Shown here piece by piece: positions 11,316 through 22,834 of a stretch of DNA of 64,000 nucleotides. The stretch comes from Chlamydoabsidia padenii. Its lineage: Eukaryota > Mucoromycota > Mucoromycetes > Mucorales > Cunninghamellaceae. The translations under genes and the position numbers were made by a program. The stretch lies in NCBI GenBank assembly GCA_025330725.1, contig JAIWND010000024.1, positions 248,001-312,000 of the forward strand. Reading direction: 5' to 3'. A model generated the notes under the pieces. That model did no database searches. It was not told the origin of the DNA and saw only the letters and a program-made list of their open reading frames with translations. Position 1 is the stretch's first letter. Each line of letters opens with the position of its first letter.

Positions 11316-11783
11316 CAAGTGAAGATTCGTCTAATAATTACTAGTGAATTGTTAATATGGATGGAATGATCTTTGTGGCGACAAGGATAAAAGAAGGAGA
11401 GAGAAAAAAGTGCTTGGCCCGCTCTACCCTCCATAAAAATAAAAAAAAATACACATTTTCAAATCCCGCAACCTAAATGCGATGCACACACTGAACGAGT
11501 TACATGTCTTAAATTGCAATATACCAATTCCTTGTATACATTACAATTCATTCGGATGAGCAATATACTAATGGGTGTTTGTAAAAGTAGGTTGTGACAC
11601 AGACGAAGATAATTGCCAAGACCAATGTCTAAAAATAGACAGCTGTTGTTTATACCCTGAAGACCCCAAACATATCAAAAAGAAGAAGACAGAGACAACT
11701 GATACTTTATTTTGGGAATAGTCATAAATACAAATTGTAATACAAATAAGGGGATGATCTAAAAAGAGTAGCTAGTAAACAAC
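11316..11783. other. Intergenic region upstream of the small minus-strand gene
   Basis: The region holds an exact 12-bp element at 11457-11468 and AT-rich sequence. It borders the 3' end of the PLC-like gene, with an AATAAA-like signal near 11745. No coding region seen. Confidence 0.4.
11457..11468 (+). promoter_or_regulatory. Dispersed 12-bp element, exact copy
   Basis: TTTCAAATCCCG about 140 bp upstream of the minus-strand gene at 10857-11315. Function unknown. Confidence 0.5.
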
Positions 11784-12906
11784 CTACAAAGCCCAAAGAG
11801 CAGCCAAAGTGATGATCATACCAGAGGAATAGAGGGAGAAGTGAGTAGAAGAGTCGGCCGAGGAAGTAGAGCCACCATTACCAGACGAAGCTTGTTGATT
11901 GCATTTGAGAGTGATATTGTTGTAAGTGACATTGTTGAGTTGAGCAGCGATTTGTAAAGTATTGCCATAGTTATAGAAATCCACTTCTAAAAAGGTAGGA
12001 TGACGACCAAAAGCAGTTTGGCATTCTTGGGCTTGAGTGGATAAAGAAGCTGCGTTGGTGATGTTCGCCTTGCCCTTTTGTGGGATTTCAATGGCCGTGC
12101 CTCCGAGATTAAGAGTGCCGTAGAGGAAGTGGTTCATTACATACATCATACTGTCAGGATTGGATGGGTCGGAAGGTCGATCGATTTTACAGGTAAAGGA
12201 AGATTCATCGTTGTTATTGTAAGGTGTTTCAAAGACATAGTTGAATTCAGATAATAACCTATTTATAAAAATCGTAAGCATCAACTCTTGGTCATATTTA
12301 TGTATATATAATTTACCAAGGAACTTGTGATTGATCAGCGCCAAGATCAGTAAAACTAACCAGTCGTTTTCCTGAACTAATCATTTCTTGTAAAGTTGGC
12401 CAAGTGAGGTTGCCCACAGGTTGTGTATAGGTGTAATCCAATAATCCCGCTGCTTGATACATGGCGTTAAAATCAGTAGGTTTGAAGGCTTGGTTGTTAG
12501 GCGTATTCCACATGATAGTCACCACTTCGTTTGGATTGTTTTTCAACCAGGTTCCTATTTCACTGAGTGTATCTTTGGCAGGTCCGGCATCGAGAATGGT
12601 GCAAGAGGTATGACAGAGGTGAATGTTGTTGGCAGGATCTGAATCAGTCAGGTTGGCAGGAAGTACCGCAGATAATTTGAGGCCACGTACACCGTCGTCT
12701 AGTTGTGTTGAGACTGAGCAAGCTTGATTCGCAGCTGGATTGGCAGCATAGCCGTATGAATTGTGAGTGACAATGGTGCTGACTTGGTGGTAAGGGACCG
12801 AGCAAAGTTGGCTGTATCCATTACAGGCTTGTTGGGCGGATACTGTGGTAGTTGCTGCTGCTAGTAAGGTCGCAATAAAGGCACCAAGGGTAAGAGTAGA
12901 ATACAT
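11784..12906 (-). CDS. Secreted PLC-like phosphodiesterase, probably GPI-anchored
   Basis: PI-PLC X-domain-like protein. Two exons, 12906-12317 and 12258-11784, about 354 aa. A clear signal peptide (residues 1-24, ending SAQQA) leads to CNGYSQLCSVPYHQVSTI and then THNSYG, which has the first catalytic-type histidine. LDDGVRGLKL and LCHTSC follow, the latter with the second histidine. The C-terminus is Ser/Gly-rich and ends in a hydrophobic tail (MIITLAALWAL), as in GPI-anchored cell-surface proteins. Such fungal proteins are commonly annotated as PLC-like; the substrate is unknown. A variant of the 12-bp element is 98 bp upstream (13004-13015). Confidence 0.88.
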
Positions 12907-13131
12907 GGCTATATGAGGGTTAAAATAAAAAATAAATAAAAAAGAGAGAGAGAAAGAAAAGAGCGAGAGGAAAAAAGGGCGGCGGCCTATAAGGATGGCA
13001 CGATTTCAATCCCCGCTGTCACTGTCCAAGAGTAAATTTTAATTTTTCGTTGATTAGAGTGGCTTCCTATAGGCGTCATTTCATTAATGCGACTGTGTGA
13101 TGGCCAATGTCCTGTATAAGATTGTTATAAT
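12907..13131. promoter_or_regulatory. Promoter of the PLC-like gene
   Basis: Upstream DNA with GA-rich stretches and a TTTCAATCCCCG variant of the 12-bp element at 13004-13015. Confidence 0.35.
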
Positions 13132-13560
13132 TTGACAATGCATGGGTTTGAACATCTGATTTCTTCTTTTTCACACCATATAAAAGAGCTTTTTAAATTC
13201 TTTTCCTTTAACAAACAACAACAACTTGTCAGTCAATTCTTGGATGAGAATATGGATAGCACCCCTCCTTTGAGAGGGATGGGTACGGGGCTTCGGCCAA
13301 TGGTAAGTGAAAAATGAAAGAAAACCACATAATATTAACTGATATTTCATCCTCCGCTTATTCGACGAAAAATTCAAGTTACCCACTGTCCAACCATGAT
13401 AGGTTTTGATGATTGTGATACCCCATTTGGTAAAAGTGCTTCACGTTATGAGCGTCTACAATATGATCAGGGTACATAAGTATCTTTCCCCTTTAATACT
13501 CATTCCCTCATCAACTAGGGATTATGTTAATGACATTGACAAAATGATAAAGACCGAGTG
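13132..13560 (+). CDS. Possible small spliced gene, frame unresolved
   Basis: Exon 1 contains QQQLVSQFLDENMDSTPPLR and GMGTGLRPM up to a GTAAGT at 13305. Later sequence encodes GFDDCDTPFGKSASRYERLQ and, after another plausible intron (GTACAT near 13470 to CAACTAG near 13519), DYVNDIDKMIKTEC with a stop near 13564. The three pieces look like one small protein, but both junctions are out of phase by one base. No family recognised. A non-coding transcript, or a gene disturbed by sequence errors, are both possible. Confidence 0.3.
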
Positions 13561-13882
13561 CTGAATTTCTGAGTTTTAATTCAGTAAGGCATGATGCTCC
13601 TCTTTTTTTTTTTTTCTCGCAATTCTTCCTCGTGCTCTCCCTCTTTCAGTTTTGTATTTATTTTATTCCCATTCCTATCTTTTTACTCTTCCCCTTTACA
13701 TTTTATATTATCTCATCTTTTATTGTTCATAAAGGAACACATAATTATATATCATTCTTTATTCCATATCACTTTTTTGTCTACAAAAAGGGATTTAAAA
13801 AAAGGATAAAGAAGGATAAAATCTACTTTGCTCTTTAATCAACACTGACTACTTTACTACTTGATACTCAACATTCATTATT

Positions 13883-15950
13883 ATGCATCGGTCTAACAGT
13901 TATCAAGCAACAACGGAGCCAATCTCACCGGCACCCTCACCTGCTCATTTGTATTCTCAACAACAATGGACGCGAACTTGGATTGAAACGACGTTGAAGC
14001 AACCCTTACCAACTACCAACTTATTCCTTTGTTTAAGAACTGGGGTTATTCTCTGCAGGTAAGCGCATCGGTACTGGAGGGAGCATATTTCTGACAAAAG
14101 GAGTAAAAAAAAGGGGAGGGGGGAGGAGGGAATAAGATAAGAGGAAGGAGGATTAGGTATATGTGTTTAACTGTTTTATTTATTTGTTATTAAACATTCT
14201 ATAGGCTAATCAATATCTTACATCCAGGGATCATATCAAAAATATATTATGATGAATGTATCTCAGCAAAGGTAAAACTCATATCATTCTTCATTTTAAA
14301 TGTTAACCTCTTCCTCCTCCTTGTCTCTTCTGTTTTTTTTTTTTTTTTTAGGAACAAAACATTCGACAATTCTTGGATGCAGGATCAAAGGTATAGTACA
14401 AGAAAGGAAATGGAAAAGAAGCTTTACTAACTTTTGAATAAAAAACCTAGTTGGGATTACAAGACTGTGAACTCTTCAAGGTAGATCATCTTTTAGAAGG
14501 AAAAGATATGAATGCTGTAAGTTTTATCAAAGAAAAAATCCTATACATATATAGTATTAATATAAAACCATTTTTTTATATAGGTATTATGGACATTATC
14601 AAGACTGGCAACTTTAACAGGAACTCAGCAACAACAACAAGTATCATGGTCAAGTTATGATTTGTATTCAATCGGGTCCTCAATGTTGTCAACTCCTCTT
14701 ACTCCTTTGGCGGATGACAACAAAACAACTAGCAGCACTTACGAACACGCGACTTACCATCAAGGATCTCATATAGGAAGTAATATACCCACAGAAAAGG
14801 GACTGGATCAACTCAAGGAGGCCAATTCTTACCATTCTGGCGATCTATCCTTACTATTGTCAATTCAACAGCGACGGGGTTCCAATGATTTGCAACAACA
14901 TCGAACTTCTTTATGGTCTCTCCCTGATGAAGAAGACGATATCGATTGGAATCATCATCATCGACCTCAGTCCCCACGTACTCAATCATTTGGTCCATCT
15001 TCTTTACCGACAACACCTCAAAGTACCTTCAAATCTATCAAAATTCCCTCAACTGACAGCGGATATGGAACTGCTCAACAACCGACACCTCCTCAATCTA
15101 CAACTGTGCCTTTGAAACTGGTCTCCCTATTCGATCAATCACAACAACATTGTCCAATAACACCATCTTCAACTTCTTACCAGACATATAATGGATCAGG
15201 CACAGATGATGATGATGATGACATGAATCTCCAAACTACTTGTGATACATCTCCTTCCTCTAATGACTCTAACAAGAATGGGAAAGGATCCATCTCATCT
15301 CGACTCTCTAGTTTGTCGTCCTTTGGTAAAAAGTTCTCTCTTCGACAGAAAACACCATTCCATATGCGGTATCAAGAATGGACGGAAAGTCATATGAACA
15401 ACAATAGCAATACCAAGCCATCTGTCATCAACTTGTTTGATCTACCCAATCTGGATACATCTTCTTCTCTTGTTCACCCATCTGTATCATCACCCTTATT
15501 ATCCAAATCACACCAACAATTTACGATTACCGATAAACACCACTCATCTGACAACAACAACAACAACAGAGCAAACCTTACTATTCAAGAATCGACATCA
15601 TCAACAGAACCACTACCGACTGATATCATCAACTCTTCTTCACTCGGTGAAACCCTCACAAGGCGTAAATCAACTAGCAACTTGGAGGGACAAAAACGCT
15701 CAACTATCACTCGAACATCTAGTGAAATCGTATGTCAGCAGGACAGTTTGGAATTGATCGGCGTGGATGGACAAGTGACAGCAAAATATGTAAGTAAAGT
15801 TACATGTCATCCATTATATTCATGCAAATCTTCTTTTTATTACCCGATTTAGAAACTTGGAAATGTCATTGGGAAAGGACAGTTTGGAATTGTGTATAGG
15901 TAAGTAGCAAGTAGTATACACTATGATGCACGTACAAATGATTGTAAAAT

Positions 15951-15994
<44 letters not shown>

Positions 15995-18113
15995 TGTGTA
16001 TACTTATTAGGGCTCTCGAACTTCGTACCGGTAAAATGATGGCGGTGAAAAGGATAAAGTTGGACTCCTCAAAGGAAGGAGATCTTTTGGATGTGATGGT
16101 AAAATGAATATATATAAAAAAAAAATAGGAGGTGTATGATATTTGATGATGTAACTAACCTATCTTTTTCCTTTTATATATTAGCAAGAAGCAAAACTAC
16201 TACAACAACTCAGTCACCCAAACATCGTCAAATATGAAGGCATTATACAAACCCAAGACCATGTCAACATTATCTTGGAATATGTGGAAAATGGATCACT
16301 TTTGAATACACTCAAATCATTTGGTAGCTTTCCCGAAAACTTGGTGGCGAGTTATTGTACTCGTGTCCTGCATGGTCTCCAGTATTTACATGGTCAAAAT
16401 GTTGCCCATTGTGATCTAAAGGCGGCGAATCTTTTGACGACAAAATCTGGTCTTGTCAAGTTATCTGATTTTGGTGTATCTTTGAACCTTGGCCTCAAGG
16501 AAACTGAAGTGGGTGCTGTGGCTGGAACACCAAACTGGAGTAAGTAGAATGCTCGAAATAGAAAAACGCTGGATGACTAACTCTTTGTTCTTCTTTTTTA
16601 CTAGTGGCTCCGGAAGTGATTAAATTGAAGGGGGCATCTACTAAATCGGATATATGGTCCTTGGGGTGTACTATTATTGAATTATGTACTGGTAAACCAC
16701 CTTACTCGGACATGTTACCAATGACAGCTTTATTCCGTATTGTTGAAGATGATTTTCCTCCTCTCCCTGATGGATTATCCGAGGTAATAAAATTGATCAA
16801 CCAATCCTGAACAAGCATACTAACATTACATTCTCTTTACTGGCGTTTAGGAGTTATGCGAGTTTTTAAAGGATTGCTTTGCCAAGAATCCTGATGATCG
16901 TCCCACAGCCGAAGAATTACTGTCACATGCCTGGATTCGTACCTATCAACATGAAGAGCCCGATATGGAACAACTAGACAACATCACTGGGGAACAACAT
17001 GACCTGAACGACTCAATCAATCTACCAACTCAAAGCGATCACACAATTTCTTTATCGTTAAGCAACACACCACTCGAGTCGACACACGATCTTCCTTCAG
17101 ATATCGATACCACCGGCCGTCCTGCTTCATCTAGTGTCTTGGCAAATAAATTCCAACAACAGCAACAAGAGCATTACGATTATATTCGCCAACATCATTC
17201 AACACAGGTGGTTATACCTCATTGTTATGTTAAAGGAACATTCCCAAAAGGTAAGCTGACAGATAATATGGTCGATTGTATGTTAAATCTCTTCTTTTTT
17301 TTTTTTTTTTAGGTGCTGTCAAATGTAAATCATGCCATCTGCCTATCAAGAAGGACGCATTTATTTGTGAAGGCAAGTACGAGAGGATCGGTCACAAGTA
17401 AATATCTAACTGGAATAAACTATCTTATAGAATGTGGCATTATTTGTCATGATCAGTGCAAAAAGACATCAGGATGCCATGGATCAACATTTGTAACAAG
17501 CACTACACCTCCAGCGATACATCGACAATCATCGTATACACCATCTTATACCCCAGAGATAACTGAACAGCTTCTCAAAAGTCCCTATCGATCAATATCC
17601 CACCAACGAAACCGTCGATCTGAATCATCCTATTCTCTTCAAGCATTTTTATCATCCACATCACCAAGCCAATACGAAGGATCAATTAAACCTCGCAACT
17701 CTGTTTCCACCCAACTTCGTCAACATACACGGAAACTATCTCGAGTCTTCTCATCAAGACTACCATCATCGACAGCAACAACAAATTTATCATCACCTCA
17801 TCCATCACATCGATCCCTCACCCATGGAAGCAAAAGTTATGATACCCTACGACAGATTCAAGAAGAATCCTACTACTCGACATCTCTAAAACAAGCTCCT
17901 CAACCACCGTCTTCGTCATCGTCCTCAACCTACCAACTAGAGTACGATTCACCACTGTCAACATGCTCCTCCGCATCTTCTTCTTGCTCACCTTTACCAA
18001 CCGCATCCACTCCAAGAAGGGAATCGGAACCTGTGGACATGAAAAAGCGGTCCACCAGACGGAACAAGATCAAACGACGTGCCACCAACCCAGACGACTG
18101 TATTATCACTTAG
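13883..18113 (+). CDS. CH-domain / Ser-Thr kinase (Cdc15/Cdc7-like) / C1-domain protein, 12 exons
   Basis: Exons: 13883-14058, 14205-14271, 14352-14390, 14451-14516, 14584-15789, 15853-15899, 16011-16098, 16185-16539, 16605-16783, 16851-17250, 17313-17372, 17431-18113; phases agree and give about 1121 aa. Residues ~29-130 form a calponin-homology domain ([28 protein letters not shown]). A long Ser/Gln-rich linker follows. The kinase domain (~519-775) has [21 protein letters not shown] and a GTPNWMAPEV activation segment. It most resembles the STE11-class septation kinases (fission-yeast Cdc7, Aspergillus SepH). The catalytic loop reads [10 protein letters not shown] (residues 638-), so the usual HRD arginine is cysteine. 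A C1 zinc domain (~868-920) has [16 protein letters not shown] and HGS. Intron 11 is a GC-AG intron (17373-17430). A role in septation or polarity signalling is inferred from the kinase branch only. Confidence 0.9.
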
Positions 18114-18375
18114 TAACATATTTTATTAGTTAGCAATAGTATTAGTAGTAGTAGCCCATCCATTCCTTGATACCATTTTTTTTTATGTCTGCATCCACAT
18201 TAATAAAAAGTATCAAAAACAAAAGCAATCAATTTTTAAAGGTATCTTTATTGGATTGTATAGTGATTAAAGTAGGCTAGAAGGCAAGGTGTGTGTGAGT
18301 GTGTGCATAATGACTAGGGGAGGGGCGAGATTAAACAGACAGGGGGATGATATACTATTTACTAGGTGATTATTA

Positions 18376-18624
18376 CTATAACTTTGGACCCAAAGGAGGT
18401 ACCGATTGGATCGGCACATAACCGTAAAAGATTGGACTTGATATGGATGGATCAAAAGACCTTGTATCCATTGCTGGATTTTGTTGTATAGAGCGTTGTT
18501 GTACTGGTGTTAAGGATGACAAAGGCATCATGGGCCGAGAAGGACCAAATGCAGGATGATGTTTTGACGCATCATATGAATTCGGTGTCAATGATAAGGG
18601 TTTCTGCAATAAATGAGGATGCAT
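18376..18624 (-). CDS. Short Pro/Ser-rich hypothetical protein (82 aa)
   Basis: Open frame from ATG at 18624 to a stop at 18376. The product is Pro/Ser/Leu-rich and starts MHPHLLQKPLSLTPNSYDAS; no domain is recognised. An (AT)n tract ending in TATAG lies just upstream and could be an acceptor or promoter sequence, so the start may lie in another exon. It converges with the CH-kinase gene. Moderate to low confidence. Confidence 0.4.
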   Translation of the reverse strand: MHPHLLQKPLSLTPNSYDASKHHPAFGPSRPMMPLSSLTPVQQRSIQQNPAMDTRSFDPSISSPIFYGYVPIQSVPPLGPKL

Positions 18625-18898
18625 GGTCGAAGAGTTCCACTATATATATATATATATTTAAAAATAAAAATAAAGAGGACAAGAGAAACTGGATTTTAAT
18701 TTCGGGACACACACACGAGCCTTTCCCTTCCCCCAGAAATCACATAATTTGAAACCCAACCAGACTTGAAAATGAGTGCCGTTAAATTGCCTGAACAAAA
18801 AGATGCACTACCCCAACAAGCACCCCCACCCTGTATCAAAACACAAATCTCATTCTACATATCCTTTTTATTTCATTACAAAAGTCACATCGTAGATC

Positions 18899-19475
18899 AA
18901 AATTGACACACAAGACAAAACTTGATTCAAAATCCGCTTACTCTCGCCTGGAATCTTAAGAGAGCTCTATTGTTTTAATGAACAGGTGATGCTAATGACA
19001 AAAGTGACCATGAGCATTCTTTAGCCTATTTACAACAAAGTTTACATAATGACCATTGTACCAAGTACCTTGTATGAAGCAATATAGCCTCAAGATCGTT
19101 TTAACCTGACTTTTGTAAAAAAAAAAAAGTTGCAGAATGAAAAATTGACACACAAGATAAAACTTAGTTCAAAACCCGCTTACTCTCGCCTTGAATCTTG
19201 GGAGTGCTCTACTAGCTTAATGAACAAGTGATGCTAATGATTAAAGTGACCATGAGCATTCCTTAGCCTATTTCCAGAAAAGTTTACATAGTGGCCAATG
19301 TACCAAGTACCCTGTATGAAGCAATATAGCCTCAAGATCGTTTTTAACCTGACTTTTGTAAAAAAAAAAAAAAAAAGGATATGAAATGAAAATTGACACA
19401 CAAGAACAAACTTTTTTTCAACACCCGCTGACCCTCGCCTTGAATCCTTGACAGCGCTCCGTTGCCTCAATGGAC
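18899..19475 (-). repeat. Tandem array of a ~242-bp repeat (2.4 copies)
   Basis: Copies start with AAAATTGACACACAAG at 18899, 19141 and 19389. The first two are full (242 and 248 bp) and the third is truncated near 19475. Each full copy ends in an A tract (12-17 bases) following CCTGACTTTTGT. On the opposite strand the unit aligns with the dispersed copies at 19841, 20047 and 28595; for example CACTTTAATCATTAGCATC is shared exactly by the second unit (19230-19248, reverse) and the copy at 28700-28718. Each unit holds a TTCAAAACCCG-like variant of the dispersed element. Confidence 0.85.
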
Positions 19476-19767
19476 GACAATGGATTGAAATCTACCATCC
19501 GATATCTGTCCAAAGTCAACGCCTTCTCTCCCAAATTTGTCCTTGTAATTCACTACTGATCAACGTCATGTGGATATACTAACGTCCCTCTTCTTGATTT
19601 TATTTTCTAGGATCGACATACTTGAAACTCAAAAGACTGTCCTCAACAGCGGCAAAGTGTCTTCTCGCTCGACTGAATATGATTACCTACTGAAAATATG
19701 GGGTCTATTATGGTCCAGCTACTCTACAGCCAATACTAACCCACAATATACTTGGCTCTACTACTAG
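19470..19767 (+). pseudogene. Fragment of an unknown spliced gene
   Basis: An ATG at 19470 opens MDDNGLKSTIRYLSKVNAFS up to a GT donor near 19546. A typical intron follows (TACTAAC branch point, TTTCTAG acceptor at 19610). The exon 19611-19767 then reads IDILETQKTVLNSGKVSSRS, STEYDYLLKIWGLLW and a stop. The two exons do not join in frame. It begins exactly at the end of the truncated third tandem repeat, so it may be a gene remnant next to a repeat. The family is not recognised with certainty. Confidence 0.3.
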
Positions 19768-19840
19768 AATCTATTCTTGCTATCAATGGAGGGATTGTCG
19801 GATTAAAAATGCAAATTTTGAACATGGAAATGAAAAAAAA

Positions 19841-19954
19841 GTCTTGACTTTTGTGATGAGGTATGTTGGAAATATATCATGGTATCCACATCGCCACTTT
19901 CATCATTAGCATCGGTTGGCAATTGAGTGAGTAGTGCACTTCCCATATCTGACT
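19841..19954 (+). repeat. Dispersed repeat copy (partial)
   Basis: Carries the same body as the copies at 20047 and 28595: TTGACTTTTGTG, ATGTTGGAAATATATCA, CATTAGCATCGGTTG and a terminal part. The 5' third present in the other two copies is missing. Confidence 0.75.
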
Positions 19955-19987
19955 AGGGTATGGGCCTGCCAGTCAGTCAAAGGCGGG

Positions 19988-19999
19988 CGGGATTTGAAA
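19988..19999 (-). promoter_or_regulatory. Dispersed 12-bp element, exact copy on minus strand
   Basis: CGGGATTTGAAA, the reverse complement of the consensus, lies between two dispersed repeat copies, far from any confident gene. Confidence 0.4.
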
Positions 20000-20046
20000 A
20001 CAAAGCCTGCTTCTTTTGTTTTTGTATTGCAAATAATAACATAAAT

Positions 20047-20210
20047 GACAGGTTAAAGTCATCGCGTGCTTGTGCTGACTGACACAAGGGTCTTGGAGCT
20101 TGGCGTTTGCGGTGAACTATGTTGGAAATATATCAGGATGTCCACATCGCCATTTTAATCATTAGCATCGGTTGACAATTGAAGGCGCAGTGCTTTTTCC
20201 AGATCTGACC
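20047..20210 (+). repeat. Dispersed repeat copy
   Basis: Begins GACAGGTTAAAGTCATCGC, includes CTGACTGACACAAGGGTCTTGG and the TAATCATTAGCATCGGTTG core. It aligns end to end with the copy at 28595-28748 and, reversed, with the tandem array at 18899. Confidence 0.8.
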
Positions 20211-21248
20211 CAGGAATGAACTTGGATCGAGGTTAAAATTTTGCAATAGTGGTATTATCTTACTGCTGTCCAGTGGACCACTTTATATCCAAATCAGATT
20301 CATCAAAAGAATGTTATGTTAGGGGATGTACAGATAAGCAAAGTTGCTTGATGCCTAATGGACAAGTAAGTTAAAGGAATTTGATCTATATGACATGATG
20401 AGACAACCCTGACCCACCAGTCCCTTGCTTTCTTTTCTAATAATATCAACGGCGTATAAAGTGTTAACGTTTTTTATTACATGCAGTTTAAAACAACAAT
20501 CATTTCTATACTATGTCTATACTATGGAGGGAAGAGGGTATAGTGTGTGATAAAAAAAAAGGCGGGGACTAAACTAAGTATGTGGGAAAGCCTGAGAACA
20601 GTACCACTTTCTTTGTCATCCAACCAAACCAAAACCATACATTGATCCGTCCCATCCAATCTTATTACTGATCACCTAATCCATTCTTGTTGTTGACCAC
20701 CCATTTCTATTGAAGAGAGAGAGATGCCAGGTTAATTTTTGTTTCTATCCACCTGATTCCATTTCAAGAAAGAGAGCTACCGGATCAAGCCATTTTGCCA
20801 ATCACCCAATCCTATTATTCAACGTAATCATTGCCTGTTCTATTGCATTGATGACCATCATCATAAATCAGAGAGAGAGGTGTCCACCATCCTACCCCCC
20901 AAAGAAGAGCAACATGCATCGGTTAGCCTTCACTGCCGCCGCTTTCCTTTTTTGATTTGTTTTTACCTTTGTTAAAAGATTAACTCGAGGAAGCTCGTCA
21001 GTATACATCATTCATTTGCTTATATTTACCATAAAAGGGATTGATTGTCATTTCATAAATTTTGTTTAGCATATGACCCAAGTGCATAATGTCAGTCTAC
21101 ACCGCTACTACTTTTATTCTATTGTTTGTTTGTTTGTTTTACCATCATCAGTTCCCACAGAGTCAGTTGCACCTGATCACTGTGATTTATCTTCTTGGCC
21201 AACACCACTTTGTGCACCGCCCCCCTACAATTAAAGAGTAAAAACAAG
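20211..21248. other. Gene-poor intergenic DNA
   Basis: No gene is supported. There are loosely similar CCAATC/AGAGAGAG-containing stretches near 20650-20880 and a (TTTG)n run near 21124. It lies downstream of the cysteine-rich minus-strand gene. Confidence 0.4.
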
Positions 21249-21717
21249 TTAGTACCCAAAAAGTCCAACAGGAGTTGTTGTATACATTATCATATCACCA
21301 GCATAAACTCTTGTCACAGGTCTATCTGTCACATCCACCATTCTTTTAATTGGCCTACCTTTGATGCAACATTGTAATAGCAGACATGACAAACCGTTCC
21401 TTTGGTCCAAGTCATCGTAATGATCCTATTTTGAATAAAAGTGATGAGTGGAGGCTAATAAGCTAAAAAAAAGTGGATAACCTACCTTGTTTGGAGAAGA
21501 GACAAGTCCTTTTTCAATACATTAGAGGGGCAGCTGTTACATCGTTTTACTAGATTCAAAACCAAAAGAAAAGAGTAAGTTGAACAATGATCGTTATATC
21601 AGAATGTTGGTTTTCACTACCTTTTGTACCAATGTCATCTAGGAGTACCATTAATGACTTTGTATGTGTTGCATTACTGGTAAAAATCGGTTTGTAAAAG
21701 TCATATCTACAATCAAA
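21249..21717 (-). pseudogene. Cysteine-rich (CxxC...CxxC) protein gene, unknown family, one-base frame break
   Basis: Three exons on the minus strand with good splice sites and matching phases: 21717-21621 (starts FDCRYDFYKPIF, ends LMVLLDDIGTK), 21549-21486 (KRCNSCPSNVLKKDLSLLQT) and 21425 downwards (IITMTWTKGTVCHVCYYNVA). The first frame stops at 21329-21331. The frame one base over is open to a TAA at 21249 and continues naturally (KGRPIKRMVDVTDRPVTRVY and on), so a single extra A near 21365 would restore one long frame. The paired CNSC and CHVC suggest a zinc-binding fold followed by a basic KGRPIKR patch. More coding-like sequence lies upstream to about 21960 (LIIVKRK; LENRDLQFELHA). Function unknown; a decayed gene or a sequence error. 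Confidence 0.5.
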
Positions 21718-22071
21718 CTAAAATAGAAAAGAAAGGAAGACCGAAAAAAAGAGAGGAAGGCTGAAAAAAAAAAGTCGGGATTCGAAATATGTTTCAAGAG
21801 GTGTGCCCTGATAACATCATGCATAACACTACCTTGCGTTTTACAATAATCAATCCCCTTCAGCTAGTCTATTATATTGTACTTTTGCATTGAAACGGAC
21901 CTTGCATGAAGCTCAAATTGTAAATCCCGATTCTCTAAATACTCTCATACAGAGTAACTATAGGAAATATTTGATACTACTGAGATGTCGGGTTCTACTT
22001 GAGAAATAGATGATTTGAACGATATTGATCAGTTCCGTCATCTATGTTTTAATGTGGACGGGATGTGTTGT

Positions 22072-22105
<34 letters not shown>

Positions 22106-22788
22106 AACGGAAGAATGGACGATGAAATCGAGGTATCGGGTATTGAAAATTAAAAAATTAAGGAGATTTCTAAATGGCTGGCCGCCAAGAAACTTATAGG
22201 TCATATTATCACCAATTCATCGGACAAATCAGTGTGGCGGCCATCTGTCATATCCCGCCTCAATCAGGTGAAGCTATATCTTGGCTGCATATACATTTTG
22301 TTAGCTGATTAGCTTTTTGCAAAAAAAGGGGTAAGAATGATGAAGGGAAATAATGTGTAACCATGTAACAGAATCACGATCATACACAAAAAAAAAGTAG
22401 AAGATCGAGATCGGGAGGTCTTGTATGGTGCCGATTTAGCTCCATCGAGGACTTCTTTTTGGCTTCACTCCGCTGATTCCCATCTAACAAGGCCCCATTT
22501 TGTAACGCTAATGGATACAAAAACTCTAATCTTTCTTTTTCAACACACAAAGATGTAAACGGGTAAAAAGAAAAAGGTGCATATCAAACAAGTAACCCCG
22601 AGACGATCGAAAGAACAAAAAGTAATATTCGCTTGGATCGATGAGCCAAAGCAATTCGATCCCCGTGTGTGAGGGGATAAATAAAGGAGATCTGCCAAGC
22701 GGGAATTGCATTGCGGGAGGGCTTTAAAAAATCAATGTCTTCCCCTTTTAGGTTCCAGACCTCTGACTGTACCAACACATCCTATTCG

Positions 22789-22834
<46 letters not shown>

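Noticed and set aside
18899..19475. Retroviral or LTR element from the tandem repeat
   Set aside because: No gag/pol coding, no primer-binding site, head-to-tail units rather than flanking repeats.
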